From NCBI GenBank assembly GCA_963971425.1, contig OZ020514.1:29060569-29124568 (forward strand): 64,000 nt of DNA. The letters are read 5' to 3'. The notes beneath the pieces are model-generated. The model was not told the DNA's origin and made no database searches. It saw only the letters and a program-made list of their open reading frames with translations. Below, piece after piece: positions 33,769 through 46,374 of this stretch (positions within the stretch are counted from its first letter, which is position 1; each line of letters opens with the position of its first letter). Made by a program: the position numbers and the translations under genes. This DNA comes from Bryoerythrophyllum caledonicum (Eukaryota > Streptophyta > Bryopsida > Pottiales > Pottiaceae).

Positions 33769-34418
33769 TAAAACATCCTTAGAAGCAGAACTTATGGCCA
33801 TACACAAAACACTACAAATCATTACAACAAAATACAACAATTAACCCGCACACAAATTCACTTGCAAAAGAGGGCCGCGAAAAATTGCATAAAAATGCCA
33901 AAGACTCGTACAAACATGCACATGCTACCCCATACTACTTCCAAAAAGAAGATTGGCCTTCTAAAGAAGATACCCTCGGTAAAGGCCCGGTTTTATTCTT
34001 GAACAAATATCTCAAGAAACAAGACCTTTATAACAACCTAGATACTATTGCAAGAAACTTCCCTAATATAGAATAATAGGTTGGCAACAACAAAGTAGAC
34101 AACGAACTCTCAACGAAATTTTGGAAGAATCCCAGCATCTTCAACTCACAAATAACATGTCTCATCAAATTCCGTACCGGTCAATATATGGGAAATGCTC
34201 GAAAACAACTATTCTTTGGAATAGAAAGATTCCCATCTATAACATGCCCCATATGCACTTCCACAGACCTCAACAAATGGCTCTATGTTCTACTCAAAAT
34301 GCCAAAACCATGACATACACTCCTTGATCGTCAAAAGACCTAACAAAGCGGTATGGCAAACTCGAAAACTAATTACCTCTCATAACAAATCACGATGCTT
34401 TATCTTCATGAATGCCGG
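33769..34418 (+). mobile_element. LINE fragment, split by an LTR-type insertion
   Basis: It starts at AAAACATCCTTAGAAGCAGA (compare 11533), has an internal deletion, resumes at CTTGCAAAAGAGGGCCGCG, and runs through the post-RNase H region into the Cys-rich domain up to AATGCCGG (34411-34418). The LINE resumes at 39542 after the inserted fossil. Unlike the arm copies it is not cut at CAATGAAC (here CAACGAAC). It is the nearest relative of 29716-30028, at roughly 94-95% by eye. Confidence 0.8.
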
Positions 34419-34654
34419 TGTCGTAGTACGTGTTGGCAACTATTCACATCTTAACACAAAGATACCCTTAAGGTAATCGTTCCCAGAGAGAATCACCGAG
34501 AACTACAACGACTAACAACTCATCTATATGTTCACCACGTTACCTAAATCACAATAATTACATCAAAAGAAAGAAAGGAAAAGGGTTAGATTACAACGCC
34601 GGGGCGTTTATCTACAGCCACCATCCCATTCTCCGTACGAGTGCTTCCCCCGTG

Positions 34655-34972
34655 TAGGGACCTACCTCGTCGGAAGGTAGGGACCTTCGGGTAAGGACCT
34701 ACCTCGTCGGAAGGTAGGGACCTTCGGGTAGGGACCTACCTCGTCGGAAGGTAGGGACCTTTGGGTAGGGACCTACCTCGTCGGAAGGTAGGGACCTTCG
34801 GGTAGGGACCTACTTCGTCGGAAGGTAGGGACCTTCGGGTAGGAACCTACCTCGTCGGAAGGTAGGGACCTTCGGGTGAGGACCTACCTCGTCGGAAGGT
34901 AGGGACCTTCGGGTAAGGACCTACCTCGTCGGAAGGTAGGGACCTTCGGGTAAGGACCTACCTCGACTTAGT
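34655..34972. repeat. 38-bp tandem repeat array inside the LTR-type fossil
   Basis: About eight copies of a 38-bp unit containing GGACCTACCTCGTCGGAAGG and TAGGGACCTTCGGGTA. Each unit holds an inverted pair (GGACCTACC / GGTAGGGACC), so each can fold. The copies are nearly identical. Confidence 0.92.
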
Positions 34973-37900
34973 CCCGGTTAAGGGAAGGGGGGGGATTATC
35001 TTTACAGCTATACACACTATAGACATCCGGGGTACATGAGTACCCGGATACAAATTATATCACCACGGATGGTAGTCTGTGGACTCGCAGAGATTTTAGT
35101 GTTTCACACAAGTAACAGCTACTCTACCTCCCATTCTCTCCTTCTAACTCTATGCACTCACTTGGATGGTTATGGTGTGACTGAGATCCCCCCGAAGAGG
35201 TGTTAGACCCGTATTTCCGAGGCTGCGAGCGGCGTAATGTAAGTGAGCAAGGGGCCTACCCGCCCACTATCCGTCCTCCTCTCAGTCTCCCTCCACTTCA
35301 GCTGCAGCTGGAGGTAGGATATTTCAGGGATTGGTACGAGCCTTCACAACCGACACGAATCGGTACGCCGGAAGGTCACTCAAGACTCGTTAGGATCCTT
35401 TTCACATCCGTCACTCCCCCTCATCCTCTTCTAGACACATACAATCTCACTTGTTATTCCCATCCACCCCGACTAATCTACTTGATGGAACAAGGAAACA
35501 ACTGTACGGTTAGAGTTAGAGTCACGCCCCTACTAGCTATCTTCTCACCTCACCTGTTATTCCCATCCACCCCGACTAATCTACTTGATGTAACAAGGAA
35601 ACAACGATTAGACAGTTAGTATAGACTTGAGGAGTGGACTACTTGAAATGGCACTCACAGTCATGTATGCAATCCGAGCTCTCCAACCATCGAAGGTCTT
35701 CTCAGAGTGTAGGTTTAGAATTAAACTGAAAGCAAATATACACATCAAGCAGTGAAGAGAGAGGCCACGGGACTCCTCTCTTATACCGCGAAGGACTCAC
35801 ACAAGAGTCCAAACCCAAAGATACCTTCTAACGGTGACATTAACTACTCTTGGCGGCGGTGGCTGCCACTCCACACGACGTGCACCATCAGAGGTCACTT
35901 ATTACACAAAACCCAAGGCAAAGCCAAGTCAAAACCCAAAGTCAACGTGGGGCCTAGTCCGCAAATGAACAGTGACCTATCAACTAAGATTTTGACCCTA
36001 CTTCCGGGCCAACTCCTCAAGTCTTCTCTTCTCTTCCCTCCTCTTCCGCTTCTTCGAACTCTTGCTGGAAGTCGGGTGCGCCGCAGTCTTCGCGAGTGTC
36101 ACAAGTGGTGATAACAGATCCGTTGATGAAGAGGGTGCTGATCCGGCCATGGATGTCCTCGGCAAGGCCTCCATTGAATTCCCGGAAGCACCTGGGCCAC
36201 CCGAAGTGAGTAGCACGGAAGTCGTGCTTTGGTGGGGCTCGGTTCGGGGTAGAAGGGTCGGTACGAGGCTCGGAGTCCCCATGAAGGTCTCCGGTTCGGA
36301 GGTGTGGGCCAGTTTGACCTCATCCCGTACTGGAAGGTGCAAGTAAGCCGAACTCTCGCTCGTGGTCTTCCCAAACGGAGACATACCCTGCAAAGGAGTA
36401 ACAGTCGGTGTTGCGCGAACGGGGTCACCAAGGGAAAACTGTCGGAGGAGAGTCGCGCACGGAGGCTCCATCGGAGCATCCAAGCTATCATTCCTTCCAC
36501 TTTGTACCTGCGTGGTGAGATCTGAGGGAGAAAGACAAACGGTAACGCCCTCAGGGGGAATTCGAGAAGGAAGGACAGGACTATCGAGGTCAATCACTCC
36601 CTTGCCTGGCGGCAGTCCTTGGTCACCCTTCTCCGAATCCACATCCGAACCCAAGTCATCATCCTTGTCCGAATCCTCCACAAACTGGGGTAGGATATGG
36701 GTGAGGTTGCTTACCAACAACCTCATGTTGGCATACGCCTCTTCGATTTTCACGGTTTGCTCCATCATGAACACGATCAACTTCTTGCTGGAAATGTGGC
36801 CGTCCCTCTCCAACCTTGTGTCAAACATCTCCGCCTTCATCACTGCCTCCGCCGGGACGTGTAAGGCCTCCTCCACTTGTTGCAACGCCACGGTCGAGGC
36901 ATTGGCTTGGAGGAGAGCCTCCTTGTAACTCCGTTCTGCCTCCAACGCCCGGCTCTTCATCTTGGTCACCTCCAAGGTGAGTTGGTTCACCTTCTGCTCC
37001 ATAAGGCGGAGGTCACCAACTCCTCCCATCTTCTCCTTGGCCGCCGTAACCAGTCCTTGGTAAGAGGTATTGCCGAGGAGACTACCCAACTGTCCCAAGG
37101 TCTTGTCCACATCCTCGACATACACTCGAAGAGCCTCTACCAACTCGGAGGCACGGTAAGACTTCCCTCCGAGTTGAGCCAATCCCGTAGCGGCTGCCCG
37201 GGCAGCAGCTCGAGTTCGGGTGGAAGGTGCTCCTCCATGGCTCGGTCGTTGGCGCTTGGGAGGTGGGGGTGCTTCTCCCTCTGACTGCGATGAGCTACTC
37301 CCTCCTTCTGATCCGGGTTCGGACTCCGACTCCGTCCCCTCGAACTTCTTCATCATCAATTGCGTGCCGTACGCCATGGCTTCCTCCGGAGTGGTCTCCT
37401 TGAAGTGGTGATAGAGGTGGATGAGGTAAGGGCAAATGGGAGAGCGCCTTGTGCTATTGACGCTCTTCGTCAATCTCATCACTACCTCTTTCATGATAAG
37501 AGCCCAATTCACCATTCGCTCTCCCAAATAAGCACCATACAAGGTGTTTAGCCATAGTAATCGTGACTCGGGTGGGCTTCTCCGGGTGCAAGATAGGTAC
37601 GAGGAAAGCGAACACTCTCTTCGCGCGAGGGTCTTGGCAATCTTGCAATGCATAGCCATTCTTGGCATCCTTAGTACCAAAGAGTCCCTTCGCGTATTCC
37701 TCCTTCTTCAAACTCGTGAAACCCGCCCCCTGTCGCGGGAAACCGTACACCTCTTGCCATCTTCCCATGGTCCAACGGTCCGGGCAAGCTCGTATGCTAC
37801 TCCCCTCGGGCTCTGGTAACGGGTCTTGTCGTAGCTCCTGCACCGTGGAATCCACACAAAAACTCCAGCAGAAGTCGAGGAGCGAGAGACAACCCATCCG

Positions 37901-38099
37901 AAGAAGATCCTCCTTTAATTCCGTGAGTTCAAGTGGATCCCTTGGAAGGACGGGTGAGATGTCTCTTGTGGTGGAGGTCATGGTGAATCTGGTGTGGACC
38001 TCCTCCCTCGGCTGTGTGTGCTCGGACCTACCCGTGGGGTGTGAGTGTGCTTCCCTGTTAGCCTTGCTCTCTCGTGAGATCCTCCACTGCTGGCCTTGA

Positions 38100-39110
38100 T
38101 CGTGATGCTCCTCCTTGGCTGGCCTTGACCGTGATGCTCCTCCACTGGTGGCCTTGGTCGTGAGCTAGTCCCGCTCAGAGCTACCTCCCTTGTCCAGCTC
38201 GGAGCTATCTCTCTAGTCCAGCTCGGAGCTACCCGTGAGTGTGCTCGGACCTACCCGTGGGGTGTGAGTGTGCTCCCCTGCTGGCCTTGATCGTGATGCT
38301 CCTCCACTGCTGCTGACCTTGCTCCTCGTGAGATCCTCCACTGCTGTCCTTGATCGTGAGCTAGTCCCGCTCGGAGCTACCTCCCCTGTCCAGCTCGGAG
38401 CTACCTCTCTAGTCCAGCTCGGAGCTACCCGTGGGATGTGAGTGTGCTCGGAGCTACCGGTGGGGTGTGAGTGTGCTCGGACCTACCCGGGGGGTGTGAG
38501 TGTGCTCGGACCTACCCGTGGGCTGTGAGTGTGCTTGGAGCTACCCGTGGGCTGTGAGTGTGCTTACCCTACTGGCCTTGATCGTGATGCTCCTCCACTG
38601 CTGCTGACCTTGCTCCTCGTGAGATCCTCCACTGCTGGCCTTGGTCGTGTTGCTCCTCCTCGGCTACTGGCCTTGGTCGTGATGCTCCTCCACTGATGGC
38701 CTTGATCGTGATGCTCCTTCACTGCTGGCCTTGGTCGTGAGCTAGTCCTGCTCGGAGCTACCTCTCATGTCCAGCTCGGAGCTACCTCCCCTGTCCAGCT
38801 CGGAGCTACCTCCCCTGTCCAGCTCGGAGCTACCTCTCTAGTCCAGCTCGGAGCTACCCGTGGGGTGTGAGTGTGCTCGGACCTACCCGTGGGGTGTGAG
38901 TGTGCTCGGAGCTACCCGTGGGGTGTGAGTGTGCTCCCTTGCTGGCCTTGATTGTGATGCTCCTCCACCGTTGGCCTTGATCGTGATGCTCCTCCACTGC
39001 TGTTGACCATGGTCGTGATGCTCCTCCTCGGCTAGCCTTGATCGTGATGCTCCTCCCGCTCGGAGCTACCTCTCTAGTCTAGCTCGGAGCTACCTAAGCT
39101 GCTTGCTTTG
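38100..39110. repeat. Complex higher-order repeat inside the LTR-type fossil
   Basis: Three word families alternate: CAGCTCGGAGCTACCTCTCT, ACCCGTGGGGTGTGAGTGTG, and GGCCTTGATCGTGATGCTCC(TCC). They recur many times in changing order, producing a mosaic about 1 kb long rather than a single-period array. It lies upstream of the element's coding region on the minus strand. Confidence 0.88.
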
Positions 39111-39149
39111 TGTGGTATAGAGCTCTCCCATGACCGGTTCCTTATACTA

Positions 39150-39312
39150 GGGCCTTGGGGGGTTTCCTTGCCGTTGCCGGTGGGGTTTCCTTGTCGGTGC
39201 CGATTGACCTTCCTTGTCGGTGCCGAATGACCTTCCTTGTCGGTGCCGTTTGACCTTCCTTGTCGGTGCCGATGGAGCTTCCTTGTCGGTGCCGGTGGAG
39301 CTTCCTTGGGGT
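39150..39312. repeat. 23-bp tandem repeat inside the LTR-type fossil
   Basis: Five or more units of TTCCTTGTCGGTGCCGATTG plus three bases (23 bp), with variation only at the last few positions. Because 23 is not a multiple of three, antisense frames rotate through the array, which argues against its being coding. Confidence 0.88.
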
Positions 39313-39541
39313 AAGGTCCCTCCGAGCTCTCGATCCACCCGTTTGACAAGGGTGTTAGGATCCGGTGTTAAACCACCACTTATCCCTATTAGCACCTCCC
39401 TAGGGTCTTATTCCTTTCCTATCCTAATTCTCCCTAAGAGCCATTACTAGGTGTCTACTTTCCTCTAAACTTAATAAGGTGGTACGGTGATACACTTCCT
39501 TAGTAACTATTTACAAAAAATTTGAAATTTGGGGTACGACT

Positions 39542-40381
39542 GCCGGCACCTTTAATAACAACCCACAAGGAAATACGGTCCCCCCTTGGCTACTCCCATG
39601 TACATGCACAATTTAGCGTTGTCACTGTAACGCTAGACTCAAAGCAGACATACTTTGCATTCGAGGCCTGCCATACATTGACCCCACACCCGAGCACATT
39701 AACCAAAACTACCATTCAATTCATCAAATTCATATATTGTAATGATAGATTCTCCCCATAAACAATTGAAAACAAAATGAATAAATACCAACCCCCTTAT
39801 TGATGACATCATTGCCTTGGGATGGAAAGTGGACCCCCTTATTGTAATCACAACTAGTGCTCGTGCCACCACCTTTATTCCATCTATAAAAATCCTTGAA
39901 GATACCTTTAAAATCTCCATCAAAACAATTTCACACACTTTCAACAACATTAACAGCATTGCCATTGAACATGCTATGTCCATCCTGCTACACAAACACA
40001 AAATTGAAAACAACCAAGCCCTCCCGGATACACAAAACCTTTTATAGCATTACCCATTACTTACTTATCTTTAAAACTTCTAAAACCTTCCACATTGAAA
40101 ACACACTCTCCCCCAATGTTCCCCTCTTCTTTTTTGATCTCTTCTTCTTTTTCCCCCTCTCTCCTTTTCCTTTGATACTTTTTATATATTGATGGTTACT
40201 TGTGCTCTTTGGTTACTTGTGTATTTTGGTTACTTGGTACATAGTGTCTACCTTTGAAAGGGGGAAGTAGTTCCATACCACTAATTCCTTATCTGGTGGG
40301 CATGGTCTTAGTGGTGGAGCGAACAAACCCTTTATTCACGCCGACCCCTTTGGGGACTGGCGTTCTTCTTCTTTCTTTAAC
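39542..40381 (+). mobile_element. LINE 3' fragment at the inner edge of the right arm
   Basis: Mirror of 28875-29714. It is also the continuation of the LINE fragment that stops at 34418 on the other side of the LTR-type insertion. One base differs from its mirror copy (39707 versus 29549). Confidence 0.82.
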
Positions 40382-40794
40382 TTTTGGTGAGAAATACTCA
40401 AGGAATTTTAGGAGTACATGTTGTAAAAAGAAATTTGTTAAAAATATAATGATACGAAATTCCCTTGAACTTATATGAGGTGTTAAAAAAGTTGGAATGT
40501 ATAAAAATTCCTCATTCCACACATCCACTTATACTAAAAAACCATCAATAAAATTCATTTGGAAACGCATAACATGCATTGTACATTCATCGTTCACATT
40601 GACATGGCCGCAACGTAGAAATATTTAATAAACATCCATTTGAAGATCTTTAAAAATAACCTTCTAAATTTATAAAATAGTCAATATTGTTCTTGCACAA
40701 AGACATTATCCACATGGATTACATCACAACGTGCCCATGTATGATTAATCTTCATTTGAGTCAGTATCACGTCTTTGACTTGGCCTAGCCCACT

Positions 40795-41772
40795 TCAGTA
40801 CCGCCCGCTTGAATAAACATCATACAAGTTATTGTACTGCCTGTGCATGAAGCGGGTTTCATCTTCAAGCCTACGGATGTACTCTTCCTGGCTCTGTATT
40901 GTGGCTCCACGCATTTGTCTCTCGAACTTGGCATCTTCATCCTCACGAGGTCCAAACGTTGGTGGAGGTGTGTTGTCACTCTCATATGTGCTCCGGCCAT
41001 ATCCATCGTACGAGACGGGTGCATAGTTTGGGGTGTGGTGTTCTTCCTCTTTTCCCAGGGAATTACGACAAGACTCGTACGTATCCCTTGGATGCGTTGA
41101 CGTATAGCTCTGAGGGATGTCGGTTCTTGTACCACATTTTTGGCCTTCGTAGTAAGGGCCGACACTTCCTCCACCAAATGATACTCGCGCGGAACCCATA
41201 TCATTGCCATAGTTGTAGTCATTGTAGTTATGGCCCTCATACTCTTGTGGAGGTGTCCACCGCTGTTGTTGGGCATCAGGATCGTCCCCGGATCTTCGTT
41301 TTGACCAACGTGGCCAACAATCACTCGATTGATTCTAGGTGGTTGGTATAAAATGTTGGCTTCGATCCAAGAGGCTGACATTACGACCCGCCACGGTGCG
41401 CCAATCCACATCCTTATGTAGGATAATTTCTGTCCAAACCATCGCCAGGTTCGAATACAACATGATCTATGGCCTCGAGTTGCGCACACCCACCGCAACT
41501 GTGGCTTTATGATATCGATGCAGGGAATGGGCGCTGTGACAACTGCTTGCTAGACCTTCGCGCCGCGGCCCTGATATCCTCGCTTGTGCCCTCGGCCACA
41601 ACTTCATGAGGTGCTTCATCTTCACGTACCTCTTGCACATGGTGCAAGTCTAGAGCCTCTTTTCCTCATCCTGCCATCTATATTTTGCGACAACATCTGG
41701 ATCGTCCGTTGCGTCCTAATCCATCTCAGGGGCTTTCCCCTTTGGAGCAACGGGGCGGTTAGACCTTGGCAT
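40795..41772 (-). pseudogene. Gene C, right-arm copy
   Basis: Identical to the left-arm gene C, including all four in-frame TAG codons, so the decay predates the last homogenisation of the arms. Translates with the same shared N-terminal motifs and tyrosine-rich tail. Confidence 0.62.
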
Positions 41773-42086
41773 CTTCCCCAATTAGAACAAACAATTAAAT
41801 GTATTTAAAAAATTCAATGAAATAAAAATTAATGAGTGCACTCGAGGGGGTGCAAGCAAAAAGGCAGAAAATGCCAAAGCAACAAGCTTGCCCACTAAAG
41901 TGTGGGAGAATGGTGGACCGTCCGCCTTTTATGCCGACCGCGGATGGCGGACGGCATAGGCGGGCGGTCGGGGAATTGTCTAGGCCGTCCGATGGTGGAC
42001 GGCCTTGGGGGCATCGCCCAATCGAACAGCGCGCTGTTGCCACTGACAATCGTGGCCGTCCGATCGGACGGCCTCCCCTCTGCGCT
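41773..42086 (-). promoter_or_regulatory. Motif island and TATA region of gene C, right-arm copy
   Basis: Mirror of 27170-27483, with one substitution (41876 versus 27380) in the leader between the TATA-like box and the ATG. Confidence 0.58.
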
Positions 42087-42635
42087 CGTCCACTTCTCTA
42101 CGCTCATCCACTTCTCTACGCTCCCTCCCCTCCCAACTCTCTCCCCTCCCAACTCCCTTCCCTTGTCCTCCACTTCCTTTTCTGGGACGGTTGACATTGC
42201 ACGTGCACTCCTAATTAGGAGATAGAGTCACGTGCATTATTGGTCAGAGGAATGTTGGGAAGATTTTATGCGCTTACACATGGATATTCCATGGTGCGCG
42301 TGGAAGCATATGAATTATATAATTTCTTAAGAATGGTTCCGCTCAAAATATCCTACATAACATATGAGAGATGCTCGTATCCTTTTTTTTTATCTTTGAC
42401 GAACCAGGAGGAAATTGGAATGGCCCACGAGCACAATGTTCCAAGGGCCAAGGATACATTGCCCACGGCATAGGCATAACTTTGTATGGGAGGATTTTTG
42501 GCCTCTACATGACTAAATCTCTTTTGCGGCGAGTTTTCAATTCTGGGCAGGTTTCTAGTATTTGAAAAAAAAAAAAACAACTTTTGAAAATTTAATGTTA
42601 GATTGTCCCTGGGAAGAGCTATTTGAATGTATTAA

Positions 42636-43426
42636 TTTTTTTTTTGGATTTGTGGTTCCAAATTTAGTACCACTCATATTGGAAAATGGGGAGCCCGGGC
42701 ATCTAAAAACCTTTCCTAGAATTTTCTATTGACATTGAGGGTTTTCATACTCATGAAGAATATTTCTTTCTTTAAAAGATTTCCAAAAAAAATGATCGTC
42801 TTTATTGTAAACTTGCATTTTAATCCAAGTAAAATATTTTCACCATTTTTCGGGCAATGTGCAATAAAACTTCTTCTTTTCTTCAATAAAACTTACAAAT
42901 TTTTATATTTTTCACTTCTTGTTTTGTTCTTCAAAAGATGTGTTGTACATCCTTTTATTGACCAATTGGATAAGCATTCTAAAAGATATTTAGTTCACAA
43001 GTAATTGTAACCTGAATTGGCCATTCTTGAACCTCCACATGTCGCTCAAATTTTTTGAAGATGCTACACCCCTCTTTTACCTCTAGAAATTGGTGTATTG
43101 GGAATGAACATGATGCTTAAGAAAATGGTAAAAGATTTGGAACTTCCGTACTTTAAACATTTCATAGAAAGTGAAGTCAAAGTCGACGAACTCAAGAAGA
43201 AAACTCAACCATTGTTTTCACGTTAGACACTATAATCTATCGATTCGTGCCGTAGATTGCAACTTAAAGAGTATGGCGTGTTCATATAGAAGTCTTTTCT
43301 AAGATTTTATGGTTGAAATTCCGAACTTAATCTAAAAATGTGATTTATTGCCTCTTTTTGAAAGTGACAGTTTCGGACTAGTTTTCGAGCTAAAGGCTCC
43401 GTGGTCCTTTATGTGTTAAAACACCA
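42636..43426 (-). repeat. Repeat R1, right-arm mirror of the full-length copy
   Basis: Reverse complement of 25830-26620. No difference noticed. Confidence 0.7.
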
Positions 43427-44395
43427 TCCATGCCATTTTGTGGAATATCAAACATGGATGGGCCTTCTACAAGATTTGTGGGAAGATAATGTGGTTATAG
43501 AATGGACCGTTATACAATAAAGGGTTGGATATCGAGCACCTCCAACAACAATGACAAAAGTTTCCATGGATTTTGGATTTTTTCATGCTGATAATAGTAC
43601 AAATTTACTTTGAAGCGCCCAAAAAACATAAAATTGACAAATCTGAAAGTTTCAATTTACATGAACATGAAAACTAAAATGTATTGTATATAAAATCCAA
43701 GAGAGAATGAGACCTTTTCACATATGTGGGATTTCTTATTTTTGATTCGTGTGTAATGCAATGAATATTTTCATTTTTAATTTGGCGATTCTCATTTTAT
43801 GAATAAAATATGATGAGCTTCATAAAAATCCTTGGGAATTCATGTGAATCTTGTCCAATAACTTTGAGAATTTGTATGTAAGCAATGGCGCATAGCCTTC
43901 TTTCTTTGAGATTTTAGCAAACAAAACCATTTGAAAGTGTAGCAATTTGACGAATAGAAGAGATAAGGTATAGGGTCACCGCGTAATTTTCAATTTTGTT
44001 TTGAGTTTCCATGTTGATTACAAGAAAATTTATCAATTTTTCAATTTTGTTCCAGTATTTTCCTTGCGTCAAAAAAATAAAATAAAAATTAGGAATTCCA
44101 CATGTGAAACTCCATCAGAAAAATACGAGACCCTAGATTTTATATGAAAAATATCTAATATTCATCTAAAAAGAGCCACATACAACTTGCATCCATTGAT
44201 AAGTAAAACTTAATACATCATGTACATAAAGGATGTCGTGTACAAATAAAAATAAAAACTCTATACAATATTTTGTATTCAGAGACAATTTGAGAAATAT
44301 ATAGAAATCTTATACACGTATGATATTTGCATAAGAATGTAACCTATGTTTATGTTATAATGTATTATAGACACGTTACCAACTTTGTACTACTA

Positions 44396-45065
44396 ATAAC
44401 ATCATTTATTTGAAGATGCCATATACATTTCTTTCCTATCGACCGCACGGATTGATAAATCATGGTGTTTACAATCCAAACAACAACTCATTCTCTTCCC
44501 TCCGTTGATCCATATTCATGAGACAATGAGACTTTGACAACACTTCGTATCATATTTATGTAATATGCAAGGTCTAGGCCTCTTACCCTTGTCTTAAACT
44601 CTAAAGGAACACGGCCAATTTTGCTAAAAAATTAGTCCAAAACCGTCACATTGAAAAAGAGGCATAGCAATCACATTTTTCAAGTCATCTTTAGATTTTC
44701 AACCGTAAGATCCTAAAGTAGACTTCTATTTGAACACACCATGCTCTTATGGTTGCAATCCACCAAATGGATTGATAGATTATAGTGTGTAAAATAAAAA
44801 CAATGGTTCATTTTCTTCCATCGTTGACTGGAATCCTAGACTTTGACTTTGCTTTCTATAAACTTTTTACAATCCAAAAGTTTGTAATCTTATACTATTC
44901 TGTGAAGCATGATGTTAATTCCATATACACCAATTTATAGAGGTAAAAAACGAGAGTAGCATATTCAAATAAGTTTGTGCAAGGAGTGGAGGTTCAAACA
45001 AGGCCAATTCACATTTCATTTTCTTGTGCACCAAATATCTTTTAGAATGTTTATCCAAACAATCA
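44396..45065 (+). repeat. Repeat R1 copy and partial copy, right arm
   Basis: Reverse complement of 24191-24860, with the same tandem arrangement of one copy plus a fragment. Confidence 0.63.
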
Positions 45066-45776
45066 ATGAGAAGGTTTATAACACATCTTGTACAAGAGAA
45101 AACAAGATGTGACAAATTTAATAAGGTGTACATTTATTATTGTCCCTCTCTCTCTCGTTCTCTTCTCCTTCTAGTTAAATTAGTTGAGAGTTCCATTATT
45201 ATTTGGTTGTCCCTCTCTTCCTTTTGTCTTTTTAAAAAAAATTGGGATCTTCTTCCCCAAACTCACACCTTCTAAATTACTTAATATCTGAATCAATAAT
45301 TGTCCCTAAAGCCTAAACCTTCTTCCTTCCTTTGTAATTTAATGAAGACTTCATTCATAATTGTCCCTCTCTCCCTTCTGCCTCCAAATATTTTTTTGTT
45401 TTTTGAAGAACCTTCTTTACTTTTATTTATATTTTTTTGCATTCTTCTCCACTCCTTCCAAATAAAAAAAATGGAATTCTTTTGCCTTGGATCCTCTTCT
45501 TCTAATTTAACTAGGATCTTCTTGAACGATTGTCCATCTCTCCCTTCTCCACTCACTCCATCTAAATTAAATGAGATCTACATTTGTAAATGTCCCTTTC
45601 TCTCTCCCTCCCTTCTCTTTCCGTTTTAGTTCAGATCTGGAATTTTGTATATTGTCACTCTCTTCCTTTTGTCCTCTTCATTTATTTATTTGTTTTTTTT
45701 CCCAATTTAAAAAAAAAATCCTCTCGACTCCTTTAACTCCTAATGCTCCAAGCTATTTTAGATTAATCTCTACTTC
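45066..45776 (-). repeat. Degenerate purine-rich tandem repeat, right arm
   Basis: Reverse complement of 23480-24190, so pyrimidine-rich on the plus strand (TTGTCCCTCTCTCCC words). Confidence 0.55.
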
Positions 45777-46020
45777 GTTGATTAAAAACTACAAAGAAGA
45801 ACTCATTGAAATTGTAACCATAGGATTTCCTTCTAATTTCATATGAGATAATGTCGTCAAAATTTTGTGAATTTGACTGTACGAATTGAAAGCTAATTGC
45901 TTGTTAAAGTGTACATTTCTGTACCCTGGAGGTACACTTGGGCTAATAGGGGTTAAATTGGAAAAAAAAATGAATGTCCTTGTGCCTTTCATTACTTTTT
46001 TTGAAGATAAAAAAAAAAAA

Positions 46021-46374
46021 ACAGGTGGACGCGAGCTTGACGGCCTGCCGGCGCGGTCGGCCAGGCTCGGCCGATGGCCGGTTCGGACGGCCGACCCAAT
46101 GGCCGTCCGCCGGTTCGGACGGCCGCCCGGTTAGGTTAGGCGGCCATCCGCGTATACAAGCGGACGGCCGCTTGTTTTTTTCCCACTTCCTCTCCTCTCA
46201 TGCCGAGTCGGATGTGTTGCAATTTCAATTTTTTTGTACTTCTTGCTCTTACTAGGTGAGGAGATGGGGTCCTTTTATTGTGACCGGATATTTTGTTTCT
46301 AAATTTGCCAAACCATTCATTCTCGAATAAATACTAGAGTGTTGGCGCTTGTTTTTTTAAAAACAAGCATTACC
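46021..46374 (+). promoter_or_regulatory. Motif island upstream of RING gene B, right arm
   Basis: Mirror of 22882-23235. It reads here as GGCCGTCCG / CGGACGGCC words between 46030 and 46175 followed by an AT-rich leader to the ATG. Confidence 0.55.

Larger units (their letters stand above)
29716..39540. other. Central spacer of the palindrome
   Basis: About 9.8 kb between the near-identical arms. It holds, left to right, the 5' side of a LINE fragment, a hAT-type terminus, kinase-like pseudogene 3, AT-rich DNA, a copy of repeat X, another LINE fragment and an LTR-type fossil. The LINE pieces on the two sides (29716-30028 and 34106-34413) are themselves inverted relatives, but they differ at roughly 15-20 positions in about 310 bp, far more than the arms do. 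Confidence 0.9.
34419..39541 (-). mobile_element. LTR-type element fossil inserted in a LINE (family uncertain)
   Basis: About 5.1 kb flanked by a 5-bp target duplicate GCCGG (34414-34418 and 39542-39546). The ends form a short inverted pair (TGTCGTA at the left, TACGAC at the right), as at LTR termini. Parts, on the minus strand: tandem arrays at 38100-39310, a coding region with open stretches at 37454-37981 and 35998-37680 (the latter about 560 codons, S/E/P-rich middle, coiled coil, lysine-rich end), then a 38-bp array at 34655-34972. No reverse transcriptase, integrase or clear pair of long direct repeats was seen, so it may be a solo long LTR or a non-autonomous relative. Moderately young: the target duplicate is intact. 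Confidence 0.6.

Noticed and set aside
34655-34972. A CRISPR array
   Set aside because: The 38-bp units are direct head-to-tail repeats with no unique spacers, and they lie in a eukaryotic retroelement-type fossil.
39150-39395. An arginine-rich repeat protein in the 23-bp array
   Set aside because: The unit length is not a multiple of three, so the translated text rotates frame; this is a by-product of the tandem array.
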